In this document: piece by piece, positions 11,431 to 21,885 of the stretch
How positions within the stretch are numbered: position 1 is the stretch's first letter
How the letters are laid out: every line of letters begins with the position of its first letter
NCBI GenBank assembly: GCA_024195265.1
Contig: JAJLRJ010000002.1
Span: forward strand, 15,991,764 to 16,055,763
DNA length: 64,000 bases
Source of the DNA: Dendrophyllia cribrosa
Lineage: Eukaryota > Cnidaria > Anthozoa > Scleractinia > Dendrophylliidae
Reading direction: 5' to 3'
Notes under the pieces: model-generated
Told to the model about the DNA's origin: nothing
What the model saw: only the letters and a program-made list of their open reading frames with translations
Databases searched by the model: none
Made by a program: the position numbers and the translations under genes

Positions 11431-12363
11431 CTACAGCAACTTCGACGTCAAATTCACCATTTCTAATGTTGTGGTATCTCTCGATAAACGAGCTATTCGA
11501 GCTTGAAGCAGGACAGCAGCCTGGTTGGCAGCAGACACATGACAGCAAAATATCTTCTCCAATGCCTTTCTAAATTCTCTAATCCTCGCGGAGTACACAA
11601 AAACATTTGCGCACGAGTTTCCATAGTGGAGAAGCTTGGTGGAGTAAATGAGGGTTGAACTCAGGGAAACCGGATGAAAGTTGTTCACGACGTTTAAAAT
11701 CATGAAAGGAAGCCACGCGGATAAAGAAATCAGCGTCACGATCATCAATGTAATTGTAAGTCGTCGTTCTTGATAAGCAGCGTTACGATAGTGGGATAAC
11801 AACTTTCTCTTACTCACGTGAAACCAGATGACTACATTCGTGACAAAAATTGTAACGCAACACACGGAGAGAATAACCACAGAACTATGAAATAGGATTT
11901 TTGTTGAAGGTGAGAAGTGACGCATTATGATTCCAGCTGTTGTGGTCACGGAAGCTATACACCATATAAACGCGATTCCCAGTATGTAGGCACGTGTTTT
12001 CAGGACCCTGTGGCGTAGAGGCCACATGGTAGCAGATAATCTTTCCAAGGACACCAAAGTAAGAGATAATATCGACCCAAGTCCGGCAATAACGTCAATT
12101 GCCACGTAGGCTTCTGCCGCTGGTCCAAAGTGTGCGGGCCATAGTTGACCTTGTCCACCAATAAAGTATACCAACATTGGAATAGCGCATGCGCCCACGA
12201 GAATGTCCGCTGCTGCCAGGTTTATCAATAGATACGAACTGCGTCTGTGGAGCTGACCAGTTTCAGCGAATTTTAGAATAGAGAAGAGATTTCCAGCAAC
12301 TATCGCAACAGCCTCGGTTGTGAAGAGAACGGTCCAGACGATAGCTTCACTCTTTGGTAACAT
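11431..12363 (-). CDS. Class A (rhodopsin-like) GPCR, 310 aa
   Basis: Seven-transmembrane receptor of the plasma membrane; ligand unknown. The ATG at 12363 is chosen because a polypyrimidine-AG acceptor (TTTTTTTACAG) ends at 12380, which points to a 5'UTR intron just upstream. TM1 has GN (residues 24-25), TM2 has LAAADILVG, TM3 ends SLERLSA instead of DRY, TM6 has LSAWLPF and TM7 has NSCANVFVY in place of NPxxY. A CC pair after helix 8 could be palmitoylated. The loop before TM3 lacks the usual disulphide cysteine and ECL2 is very short, as in melanocortin, lipid and cannabinoid receptors. It is clearly related to the receptors at 24881-25855 and 33249-32305. The coding region is uninterrupted. 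Subfamily is uncertain. Confidence 0.9.
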   Translation of the reverse strand: MLPKSEAIVWTVLFTTEAVAIVAGNLFSILKFAETGQLHRRSSYLLINLAAADILVGACAIPMLVYFIGGQGQLWPAHFGPAAEAYVAIDVIAGLGSILSLTLVSLERLSATMWPLRHRVLKTRAYILGIAFIWCIASVTTTAGIIMRHFSPSTKILFHSSVVILSVCCVTIFVTNVVIWFHVSKRKLLSHYRNAAYQERRLTITLMIVTLISLSAWLPFMILNVVNNFHPVSLSSTLIYSTKLLHYGNSCANVFVYSARIREFRKALEKIFCCHVSAANQAAVLLQARIARLSRDTTTLEMVNLTSKLL

Positions 12364-12745
12364 TGCTATTGTTCTTCCTGTAAAAAAATCAAGAAAAAAA
12401 ATCAATCAATTGCTAAATATACGCTTTCGGTCCCAAGTTTATTCACACTATTGATTGCCATTGACTGTTATTACTGATAATTTGCTAATAAGTCAAGATA
12501 ATTTAACGGTTCTTGGTCAAAATAAATTAGAGTAAGTTTTAGTTTTGCATTGCTACGCGCCTTGTGATTGGCTAAAAAAAAGCACGTACCACTTTATCAG
12601 CCAATCGCAAGCAAAACCAAAGCTTATCATGATTTGCTTGCAAACATTTTCCCGCGTTTGCCGCTGGTTACAAGTATTTGCGTGAAGCTTTGACCTGATT
12701 GATTCATTTGATTTTCTGTATCCGTTGTGATTGACCAGAGTAATA

Positions 12746-12806
12746 GGCCATTTCCGAGTTGCCTTTAGCCTCTCTATCAAAGCGAGGCTAGGTGCGAAAC
12801 CTTTCA

Positions 12807-12837
<31 letters not shown>

Positions 12838-12915
12838 GAAAACTCATTTTCATATGAAAGGTTGTGCACCTAGCCTCGCTTTGACAATGAGGCGTAACGT
12901 AACTCGGAAATGGCT
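12746..12915. mobile_element. Palindromic MITE, GGCCATTTCCGAG family, copy 1
   Basis: Termini GGCCATTTCCGAGTTGCC and the complement CTCGGAAATGGC are flanked by TA. Long internal arms contain AGCGAGGCTAGGTGC and TTTCATATGAAAATGAG. Other copies lie at 26763-26953 and 29655-29827. Confidence 0.85.
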
Positions 12916-13204
12916 TATTGCGTTGTTTTTGGTCAGATCCCGTACTTGACAATTTTCGTTACCCTTTTCACCTGTTTGCGATACTATTTATGCTGTCACT
13001 CTAAAAGCCATTTATTATTTTAAATGGAACTACCGAAGATTTCCTTTTATGATGAAAGTCATTTGTCTCTTTCTGGCGTGAATATCGTATATACAAACCT
13101 GATAGTAAAAATATGACTAGACTGAAAACAGTCCTATATACCAAGAAAAGTCGCAATTAATTCTGGGTTTGGTGAAGAATGGTGAGCTAGGGCTTTCGTT
13201 ACTA

Positions 13205-13631
13205 ATAATATACATGAAAAAATTTATTCAATTCTGATTGGCTAAGAGCAGTGCAGTTCAAGTGTAACACCAGTGCAAAAAGTGTAACACCGGTGCAAAA
13301 AGTGCAACAACAGTGCAAAAAGTGTAACACCAGTGCAAATTACAAATCCAAAAAAAAAAAGATGCAAAAATGTTTTACAAAAAAAAATTGCCAAAAGAAT
13401 TTTTTTGCAAACAAAAAAAAAATCCAAAAAAAAATTTTTGGCAAAAAAAAATTTCCAAAAAAATGGCTGCAAATTTTTCATGTATAATTATTAATAAGTA
13501 ATCATACGGTTTTCTCGTTCAATTTGGGATTAATTTGCACTTGTGAGTTTTTCAAAAAGCTCAAATTGCACGAGCCGCTTCTCGTGCAAATTAATCCCAA
13601 ATTGAACTCGAAACCGTATGATTACCTATAC
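13205..13631. mobile_element. Composite hairpin MITE with 20-bp tandem repeat, copy 1
   Basis: It begins near ATATACATGAAAAAATT and contains about four units of AGTGTAACACCAGTGCAAAA followed by A-rich sequence. After the mirrored TTTTTCATGTATAATTATTA comes a large hairpin: AATCATACGG...TTTGGGATTAA pairs with TTAATCCCAAA...CCGTATGATT. A second copy with the same order lies at 41866-42256. Open frames over the repeat are artefacts. Confidence 0.8.
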
Positions 13632-16230
13632 AAAGTTGATACTGAGTCTGACACCAATAAATAACTGAATTAAGTTCTTGGTAATTGCGAGATGCGAATT
13701 AAAAATACATAATAAACGTTTTAAATAGAAACCTAAGGTTTCAGACATACATTTGGTTGCCAAACAGTGTTGAAATCTGACCATCTGCATGTGTAAAGAG
13801 GCAATGCTAATTCAATCCACCTTTTGTTGAATAATTATTAAAGTTCCAGTTTCTGTTTTTCTGTTTTTTGTTTCTGCTCTGACGCTGAAAGCTTTTTGAA
13901 AAGTAATTTGCTATGGACAATGTTGGTACAGAAATACAGTATTCGTAATAGTGCTATGCCTAGCGGGTTTTTGAAATCAATGAATCCTTGTTGAAAGCTA
14001 ACAGAGAGATATTCAGACATTCAGTTAATTTAAAAACCGTGGGGTATTCTAGATCTTGGATTAAAACTAATTCTGCCCTGACTACAAGCAAAGTTATCAA
14101 TGAACATGAATTAAACATATCGGTATATACTGGTAAATATCACGACCAGTAAAACATTCGATATTCGAATTTATAAACTGGTAGGGATATAATCGTGTTT
14201 ATTAACTAACTGACTGGTCTTCAGGACGTTCTATACAAAGGCTAAGTTTGTTTCGTATGTTCGAGGGCAACAAATAAAACGCGATCACTGCATATTAACA
14301 TAGAAACCGAAAAAGATAAAACACAAGTTGAGCCACTGAAGACTAAAAATCCCATAGAAAGATATTATTATTCAACTTAAAAACCCCTTGATATTTCCAA
14401 AATTTAGTGATTTGCAATGTTTTGTTTTCGTTCAAGAAATTGCTCAGTTTTCGTTCAGTATTAAGAAGGGCCGAAGAAGATTTCCTTCAAGCTGAAGATC
14501 CCAAACAATAGTTTTCCAAATGGGGATACAAAAATATATGCATCCGAGCTAATTGGAATCAAAAAATGCTTTATTCTCAGTTTCACTTACCAATATTTTT
14601 CTGAATCCAATTGGGATTAGGAACTCAGTTAGGCAACGGAAAATGAAGGTCGCCTCGCAGATGATTGAACATATGCGTGCACAAACTGAACTTAAAATGC
14701 AAATTCTTTTGTACAAAACCAACGATAGCCACACGACGCCAAAGAACGCAATTGAACAAGCTCGGAAGCCCAGAACATATAGACAATTAATAATTGTTTG
14801 AGAGATAAGTAACTAGTCCAATTTTAAGTCTTGAATAGCCAATGACATGACGATGATCGAGTGCGTTTAAATAGGTTTCTCAAGAATCATCAATTAATTT
14901 CACTGAATGTATTTCTTCAATTTCAACTTTTTGAATCCTGAAAACTTGTCAGTTTGAAATCTTCTTCTAAAAAAAGCTAGTCACGAAACTCATTAAATAT
15001 TTAGGATCTAACAAATATTATTTCCTAGACCAAATTTGATCAGTTGATTGCAGTTTACGGTGGTTGTTTAATAGGCAATCCGCCTACATCAATTTAATCG
15101 TGGATTTAACGCAACTTGAAAACCCTACAAAATAATAAAATGAGTGTAAAAACAATATTTAATATGTTTCGTATCTGCGTCGTCGGAAAGAGATATAATT
15201 GTTTATGATCAGAGATTTTTAAAGCAATTGCGGCTTTTTATACGTCTGTGAAATCTACATCTCATTGGCTTTCACAGTCGTTGTTTTATTTTACTGAGAG
15301 CAGAAGAACAAAACCCATAATATGTTCCAAAAAACTCATTTCCTCATGTCGTTATTGTTAAGCTAAACTTAGCGAACTAAAATTGTTCGCATTTGCCATG
15401 ACTAACCACAGATCTGTCTAGAGCGAAGTCATTATCAATTTTAATTCCGGATACTTCGCTAATGACCGTGCATTAAATTCTGATCCGGAATAGCAGTCAG
15501 GTTTTAAGATTGTGGTTTTAATCTAAAGACCTTGCCAAAATCGCGACCGATAGCATCTGGTTTATATTACAATTGATCAAGAAACCAACTTACAGCAAAG
15601 CTTATGTAAAGAAACGCTACGCCGTAAGGAGAAACCGTCAAAAATACAAAAGATTAGGCTGAATCGCACTCGTCTGTTTATTTTATCAACCTAACCATAT
15701 TTGGCAGGGACATCACAACAGTTTGAGCGAACAACTGTGGGCCTGTTACTCAGTGCATTCCTCCCCTCGGAGGAAGGAGAAGAACCTGGACAAGGCTGCC
15801 AAGTATTTTGTCACGTGACACACAAAGAAATGGTGTTTTCAGAGGTTATTTTCAGTGATTGGCAGCCGTATTTGTTTCCTAGTAATCTAAAACCGTTGTT
15901 CAAATGAAACGAAGACATTTCATCATGTTTTACGCGAAAAAATACGCCAGGATTATTTTTTATATTTTGGCAGCTTTGTCCACCATTTTGAAAACGGAGA
16001 AGGTCCTGGGAACGAGGATGATACCCCCTCTTATAATTCAACACATCGATACACTGCCCAAATATGGTCAAAAAGTTATCGATATACGCTTTGTCTACAT
16101 GACGTATATCCAATGATGGCGGTAAATTTCGCATATTGACAAGAGAATGCAAAAATGACGGACCGGCCTCGATATTTTTTCTTCAAACTGTGCTTTGTTA
16201 TCAATGTGTTGAATTATAAAACTATTATTG
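13632..16230. other. Intergenic DNA, no gene seen
   Basis: AT-rich DNA with only short, non-conserved open frames. I could not support any exon, RNA gene or complete mobile element here. Confidence 0.5.
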
Positions 16231-16240
16231 CGTTCAAGCT

Positions 16241-16311
16241 TGCGTGATATCGCCTAATTTAGCCGACTCGGCCTACGGCCTCGTCGGCTAAGAATTAGGC
16301 GATATCACGCG
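16241..16311. repeat. Hairpin repeat
   Basis: Arms GCGTGATATCGCCTAATT and AATTAGGCGATATCACGC enclose AGCCGACTCGG...CGTCGGCT, giving a near-perfect palindrome of about 70 bp. It is typical of the small hairpin MITEs in this window. Confidence 0.75.
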
Positions 16312-16686
16312 CGCTTTCGCGCTATAATAGTTAAATATTTGCACTCGTTATCAGTTAAGGCGAGACTCAACCTAAATTTGAATGAAATTTTAAGAGGTTT
16401 AACGAAGAGATAGAAGAAAGAAAATGATTTTTGGAACACCAACATTGAGACAGTTTATATCCACGCAAGAGCACCCCAGGTTGCTGGTGGACTAACTTGG
16501 TGTCCATCTATTAATTATTAACTACAAACTTCATTAAATCTTCAATATTTCTTATTTCTCTTAAATGTACAAATTCTTTGAGAAAAACTATTTCCTCCCA
16601 AACATACCCCAAAATCACCCAGTAGATTCATAAGGGTCTGTGCAATAATTATCAGGAGGGGGGGCCGGAAAATGGGCTTCAAGCAG

Positions 16687-16943
16687 GAAAATATTTGGTA
16701 ATACCCCCCCTTCAAAAGAACTGAATTTAGTTATTGCCCCCCCCCCCCTCTGATCAGTCAGAAATTTTGTATGACTCCCCCCCCCCCCCCCCCTTCTACT
16801 TGTTGAACTTCATGGGACACGTCGCGGTGGACAAAATGTCCCTAAAATTGGTGTTGCACAATTATGATAGCATCAGTTCACACGAGGGGACGTGTCGCTG
16901 CAACATGTCCCTGAGACATGTCCCCGGGACATTTTCATGTGGT
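16687..16943 (+). repeat. Direct repeat flanking the duplicated block, copy 1
   Basis: The segment from GAAAATATTTGGTAATACC to TTTTCATGTGGT occurs again at 18440-18699 with very few differences, apart from poly-C length. It encloses the block 16944-18440. Confidence 0.85.
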
Positions 16944-18440
16944 TCTCAAACTGACCTTTCCTTTTCAGTTAACCTGATGGCAATACCGCCATAGCCACAG
17001 GGCACAAGAAAATCATACACTTTTTAACTAAAATATTTTGTGCAAAGTTTCGTGCGATTTCTAGTTCTTTTGACATTATAATAAAGTCCATACAGGGAAC
17101 TTGTCTTTCCAGAAGCTCAGTATAACGATTACTAGTTATTCATATGCGATGAAAAAATGCCGCTTGTGCGCTGGGTCGTGAAAATTAATCAAATATTAGA
17201 GAAGCGACAATCTGCAAGTAAAATGAGTGTCTTGAAACCTCAAACACACTTGAGGCGGTGAAAACAGCTTCGTAGTTTTCGGCCAGCCATCATCCAAAGG
17301 CTTGCTGGAAAAGAAAAAGTGAAGAATTCATTAAAAGGTGTAGGATTTTAGGTTGGTTGTTTGAGGTCTTGTGTGGAAAAACTTTCACTTGTAGAGTAAT
17401 AAGTTGTTCTCTTTATTTGATTCCATGTTCATTATTCAACACAACATAACCCGCTTTAATGTTTCCATTGCAGGGTCAATTAGAAATTTTATTGAAGCGA
17501 AACAGTCAATTGGATTCGCCTTTGCTTCTACTTTCCTGGCTGTCAAGAAAAAGGTTTCAAGAAATTTCGTAAGTTATGCTCACTTTGAAGCGTTGATGGA
17601 TCAGCAACACAGAAATTATTCAAGTTAATACAATGGCGAACAGTTGTTTGGCTACAGTCTGTTTAACAAGCTAATATTCAAATCTTCGATACTTACATAA
17701 AAAAATAATGGTTATTTAAAACAGTAGTTTGTAGTGTTCAAAACGGAAAAACCTTTGCTGAGATATATACAGTAAACAACTTCAACTGTGTCAAGCGGCG
17801 AGAGATCACAACACTCGTCGCTATCGATTTTCAAGAGCTATCATTATATTCCACATCGATAGAGATGACATCCTCAAGGGCAACCAGATTTATAACGAGT
17901 AACTAAAAAAAAAATTGTTTGTACATGTACATTAAACTAGTATTTAAGATTTTGGATAACCTGATCGCCGGGACAGAAATAGTCACTCCTCTAAACGTAT
18001 ACTTTGATAGTTTTCATCTTGCATTTGCTCAGTAAACTTCGCCTGGCTTTAAGAACATTGCCTCTATTTCATCAAATAAATACGATGAAACTGGTTTTAC
18101 GTTTTTAGGCTTTGGAAATTTATATGCACTTTTATGGAATCTTTTTGCGCATAAACAATGTTTGAGTGAAAACGAATGAAAACAAAGGCGGTGGAATTAC
18201 GAATAACATGGAGTATTTGCAAACCTGATATGTATAATTTTGGCGTTTTTTGTTCGAAAATGGTGACAGGTTAATGAAAAGAAAGCTTTTAAAGTGTAGA
18301 TATACAAGTTCCACGTAACTTTGGAGAAAAGTTTTAAAAATAGTTATTCAGTCAAAGCGTCACGGTCAACTGAACGAGCATGAATTAATCTGCGCTTAGT
18401 TAACATTACTAGCAAGGCAAGCGTCATAGGTGGTACAAGA
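16944..18440 (+). repeat. 1,497-bp recent duplication, copy 1
   Basis: Matches 20389-21885 over its full length with only about ten single-base differences and two compensating one-base indels. It starts TCTCAAACTGACC and ends GGTGGTACAAGA. It has no terminal inverted repeats, no LTRs and no poly-A tail, so it does not look like a standard transposon. It contains an exon-like segment (17474-17568). Confidence 0.9.
17474..17568 (+). other. Exon-like segment inside the duplicated block
   Basis: A 95-nt stretch is preceded by TTTCCATTGCAG and followed by GTAAGTTATG, both good splice signals. It stays open in two frames (one reads GQLEILLKRN..., the other SIRNFIEAKQ...). The block start also carries a good acceptor (CCTTTTCAG). 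This may be a gene fragment caught in the duplication. I recognise no protein family; an identical arrangement exists at 20919-21013. Confidence 0.3.
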
Positions 18441-18699
18441 AAATATTTGGTAATACCCCCCCCCTTCAAAAGAACTGAATTTAGTTATTGCCCCCCTCCC
18501 CCCCTCTGATCAGTCAGAAATTTTGTATGACTCCCCCCCCCCCCCCCCCTTCTACTTGTTGAACTTCATGGGACACGTCGCGGGGGACAAAATGTCCCTA
18601 AAATTGGTGTTGCACAATTATGATAGCATCAGTTCACACGAGGGGACGTGTCGCTGCAACATGTCCCTGAGACATGTCCCCGGGACATTTTCATGTGGT
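18440..18699 (+). repeat. Direct repeat flanking the duplicated block, copy 2
   Basis: Second copy of 16687-16943. It continues into the rest of the Harbinger-like element (GTGCCAGCGCTATG...), which the first copy does not. Confidence 0.85.
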
Positions 18700-18933
18700 G
18701 TGCCAGCGCTATGAATTTTTCCCTGTTACATGTCTCCGCTACACTCCCTGCTACATGTCCCTCAATGTGTACTACACAAATTTTTGTCGCTGCTACATGT
18801 CACTGCGACATGTCCCTGCTACATGACCCCTCATGTCTGACCACCTTAAGACCATGCTGGTTGAGGTACATCTTCAATCTGTTGCAATACAATTATCTAT
18901 GTTGTAGTGAAATTATGATTTTGGTACAATTTT

Positions 18934-18969
18934 GTCTGCACTGGTTCAAATTTATTTTGAACCAGTGCA
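18934..18969. repeat. Short palindrome
   Basis: GCACTGGTTCAAA pairs with TTTGAACCAGTGC. Further copies of CAGTGCAAAATATTTG follow to about 19022. Confidence 0.6.
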
Positions 18970-19062
18970 AAATATTTGAACTGGAGCAAAATATTTTCAC
19001 CAGGGCAAAATATTTGCACTGGTATATAACTATATTCTACTGTTCAAATGTTGTTGACAATA

Positions 19063-19214
19063 GCACAATTTCGATGTATTAAAATTCAACTTGAAACAAA
19101 AGACAACACTACGAGGCTTAGGAGGGGAATAAACCATATAAATCCTTACTATCATTCCCCTAAGCCTCGCAGTGGTCTTGTTTCAAGTTGAATTTTAATA
19201 TATCGAAATTGGGC
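19063..19214. mobile_element. Hairpin MITE with TA duplication
   Basis: The arms contain CAATTTCGATRTATTAAAAT and TTCAACTTGAAAC, then GAGGCTTAGG, mirrored at the right end. TA flanks both sides. It is nested in the element 16634-19506. Confidence 0.75.
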
Positions 19215-19509
19215 TATTCAAATGTAAAAAGCCAGAAACGCTTTATCACAATATTCGTCTCTATATTATAGAGATAGAGAAGAATAGATAATCGTATTGC
19301 AACAGATTGAAATTGCAGTTCAGCCACAGAACAGATCATCATGTCTTTCAGTGAGAACTATAAACACTTGAAATAAAATGTTAAGCCCCCCCTCCTCTTG
19401 AGTGACTTATTTTACTTTGAGCCCCCCTATCCTTGCTTTGATTTTACTTCATACCCCCCCCTCTGGTTTTCCAATCCCCCCTCCCCGATAATTATTGCAC
19501 AGTCCCTAA

Positions 19510-20388
19510 GATGAACATAGAGTTTTTGGATTGCTTGAAACGTAGTCTCCCACGGACACGCAGCCGTTATTTGTCTTGTTAGTGGGGAGGAGCGTTGCGT
19601 GACGAGACAAATAACAGCTACATTAAAGCCATGTTAAGCGGCGGAAAAATGGCATTCAGGTGGAGTTCGGAATTTCAGCGTTTTTTTTTTCTCCTTGTTA
19701 TGTTTTGTAGTAGTACACATAGCAAAGGTTTGCCTCGTCAGGACCTCGTGTCCATTCGGCCGCTAGCCCCTTCTCAAACTCTCCTTTTTGTTCTCTATGC
19801 ATTTACTATTGTTTTTTAATCTCTTTTATGTTATTATTGTACACATTTAGCGAGTTTGAATAAAATCTCTTACTTTCCTTAGCTCATAACAACATCATTA
19901 CTCACCATCCATAAACATCTTTTTCTTTCTTTGCACACTTTTTTATTTTACCATTTTTAACATGCATTTTTATAACGGTTATTTAACTTATTTAAAAACA
20001 ATAAACTTTAGAGAGACCAAATGAATCATTGTTAAAAATGGTTTTACGATAATCAATACCCGTTTCATTTTCTTATTCCAATAAAAGGTTGTTGTTTCAA
20101 CTAAATATTTTAAGGTACATTGGCCTTCAAAATAAGATATGACTTAAAAGTAAAAAGCTGTTAAATCAACAGCTAAGCGAAGTGAAGGCTGCTTATAATT
20201 GAAATAAATATATCAGTTACTTATTAAAAATGCTGCGCCACTCCCATAATGCCAGTTAACGAAAAACCCAAAATTTTGATAAAATCCGGCATTTTCTTCC
20301 TAATGACGTCACGGAATTCGTTAATCGCATGCGCAGTCCGTAGTGGTTTAATGTTCACTGATGACAATGGTAAACATTCGTTTCCATA
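19510..20388. other. Intergenic DNA between the element and the second duplicate
   Basis: No gene supported. It is AT-rich, with a 74-codon open frame at 19595-19819 that has no recognisable domain. Confidence 0.45.
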
Positions 20389-21885
20389 TCTCAAACTGAC
20401 CTTTCCTTTTCAGTTAACCTGATGGCAATACCGCCATAGCCACAGGGCACAAGAAAATCATACACTTTTTAACTAAAATATTTTGTGCAAAGTTTCGTGC
20501 GATTTCTAGTTCTTTTGACATTATAATAAAGTCCATACAGGGAACTTGTCTTTCCAGAAGCTCAGTATAACGATTACTAGTTATTCATATGCGATGAAAA
20601 AATGCCGCTTGTGCGCTGGGTCGTGAAAATTAATCAAATATTAGAGAAGCGACAATCTGCAAGTAAAATGAGTGTCTTGAAACCTCAAACACACTTGAGG
20701 CGGTGAAAACAGCTTCGTAGTTTTCGGCCAGCCATCATCCAAAGGCTTGCTGGAAAAGAAAAAGTGAAGAATTCATTAAAAGGTGTAGGATTTTAGGTTG
20801 GTTGTTTGAGGTCTTGTGTGGAAAAACTTTCACTTGTAGAGTAATAAGTTGTTCTCTTTATTTGATTCCATGTTTCATTATTCAACACAACATAACCCGC
20901 TTTAATGTTTCCATTGCAGGGTCAATTAGAAATTTTATTGAAGCGAAACAGTCAATTGGATTCGCCTTTGCTTCTACTTTCCTGGCTGTCAAGAAAAAGG
21001 TTTCAAGAAATTTCGTAAGTTATGCTCACTTTGAAGCGTTGACGGATCAGCAACACAGAAATTATTCAAGTTAATACAATGGCGAACAGTTGTTTGGCTA
21101 CAGTCTGTTTAACAAGCTAATATTCAAATCTTTGATACTTACATAAAAAAATAATGGTTATTTAAAACAGTAGTTTGTAGTGTTCAAAACGGAAAAACCT
21201 TTGCTGAGATATATACAGTAAACAACTTCAACTGTATCAAGCGGCGAGAGATCACAACACTCGTCGCTATCGATTTTCAAGAGCTATCATTATATTCCAC
21301 ATCGATAGAGATGACATCCTCAAGGGCAACCAGATTTATAACGAGTAACTAAAAAAAAAATTGTTTGTACATGTACATTAAACTAGTATTTAAGATTTTG
21401 GATAACCTGATCGCCGGGACAGAAATAGTCACTCCTCTAAACGTATACTTTGATAGTTTTCATCTTGCATTTGCTCAGTAAACTTCGCCTGGCTTTAAGA
21501 ACATTGCCTCTATTTCATCAAATAAATACGATGAAACTGGTTTTACGTTTTTAGGCTTTTGAAATTTATATGCACTTTTATGGAATCTTTTTGCGTATAA
21601 ACAATGTTTGAGTGAAAACGAATGAAAACAAAGGCGGTGGAATTACGAATAACATGGAGTATTTGCAAACCTGATATGTATAATTTTGGCGTTTTTTGTT
21701 CGAAAATGGTGACAGGTTATGAAAAGAAAGCTTTTAAAGTGTAGATATACAAGTTCCACGTGACTTTGGAGAAAAGTTTTAAAAATAGTTATTCAGTCAA
21801 AGCGTCACGGTCAACTGAACGAGCATGAATTAATCTGCGCTTAGTTAACATTACTAGCAAGGCAAGCGTCATAGGTGGTACAAGA
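20389..21885 (+). repeat. 1,497-bp recent duplication, copy 2
   Basis: Partner of 16944-18440 at a constant offset of 3,445 bp. This copy is not inside the Harbinger-like element and lacks the 257-bp flanking repeats. Its right flank reads GATTCGCATTATAAG. Confidence 0.9.

Larger units (their letters stand above)
16634..19506. mobile_element. Harbinger-like non-autonomous element carrying later insertions
   Basis: The left end GGGTCTGTGCAATAATTATC and right end ATAATTATTGCACAGTCCC are inverted partners flanked by TAA on both sides. Inside are poly-C tracts and a CTACATGTCCCTG-type short tandem region (about 18640-18850). The element also contains the 1,497-bp duplicated block 16944-18440, flanked by a 257-bp direct repeat, and a nested hairpin MITE (19063-19214). 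Without these later additions the element would be about 1 kb. Confidence 0.75.

Noticed and set aside
13242..13487. Open frames on both strands, about 78 codons each
   Set aside because: They are produced by the AGTGTAACACCAGTGCAAAA repeat and A-rich stretches of a MITE that recurs at 41866.
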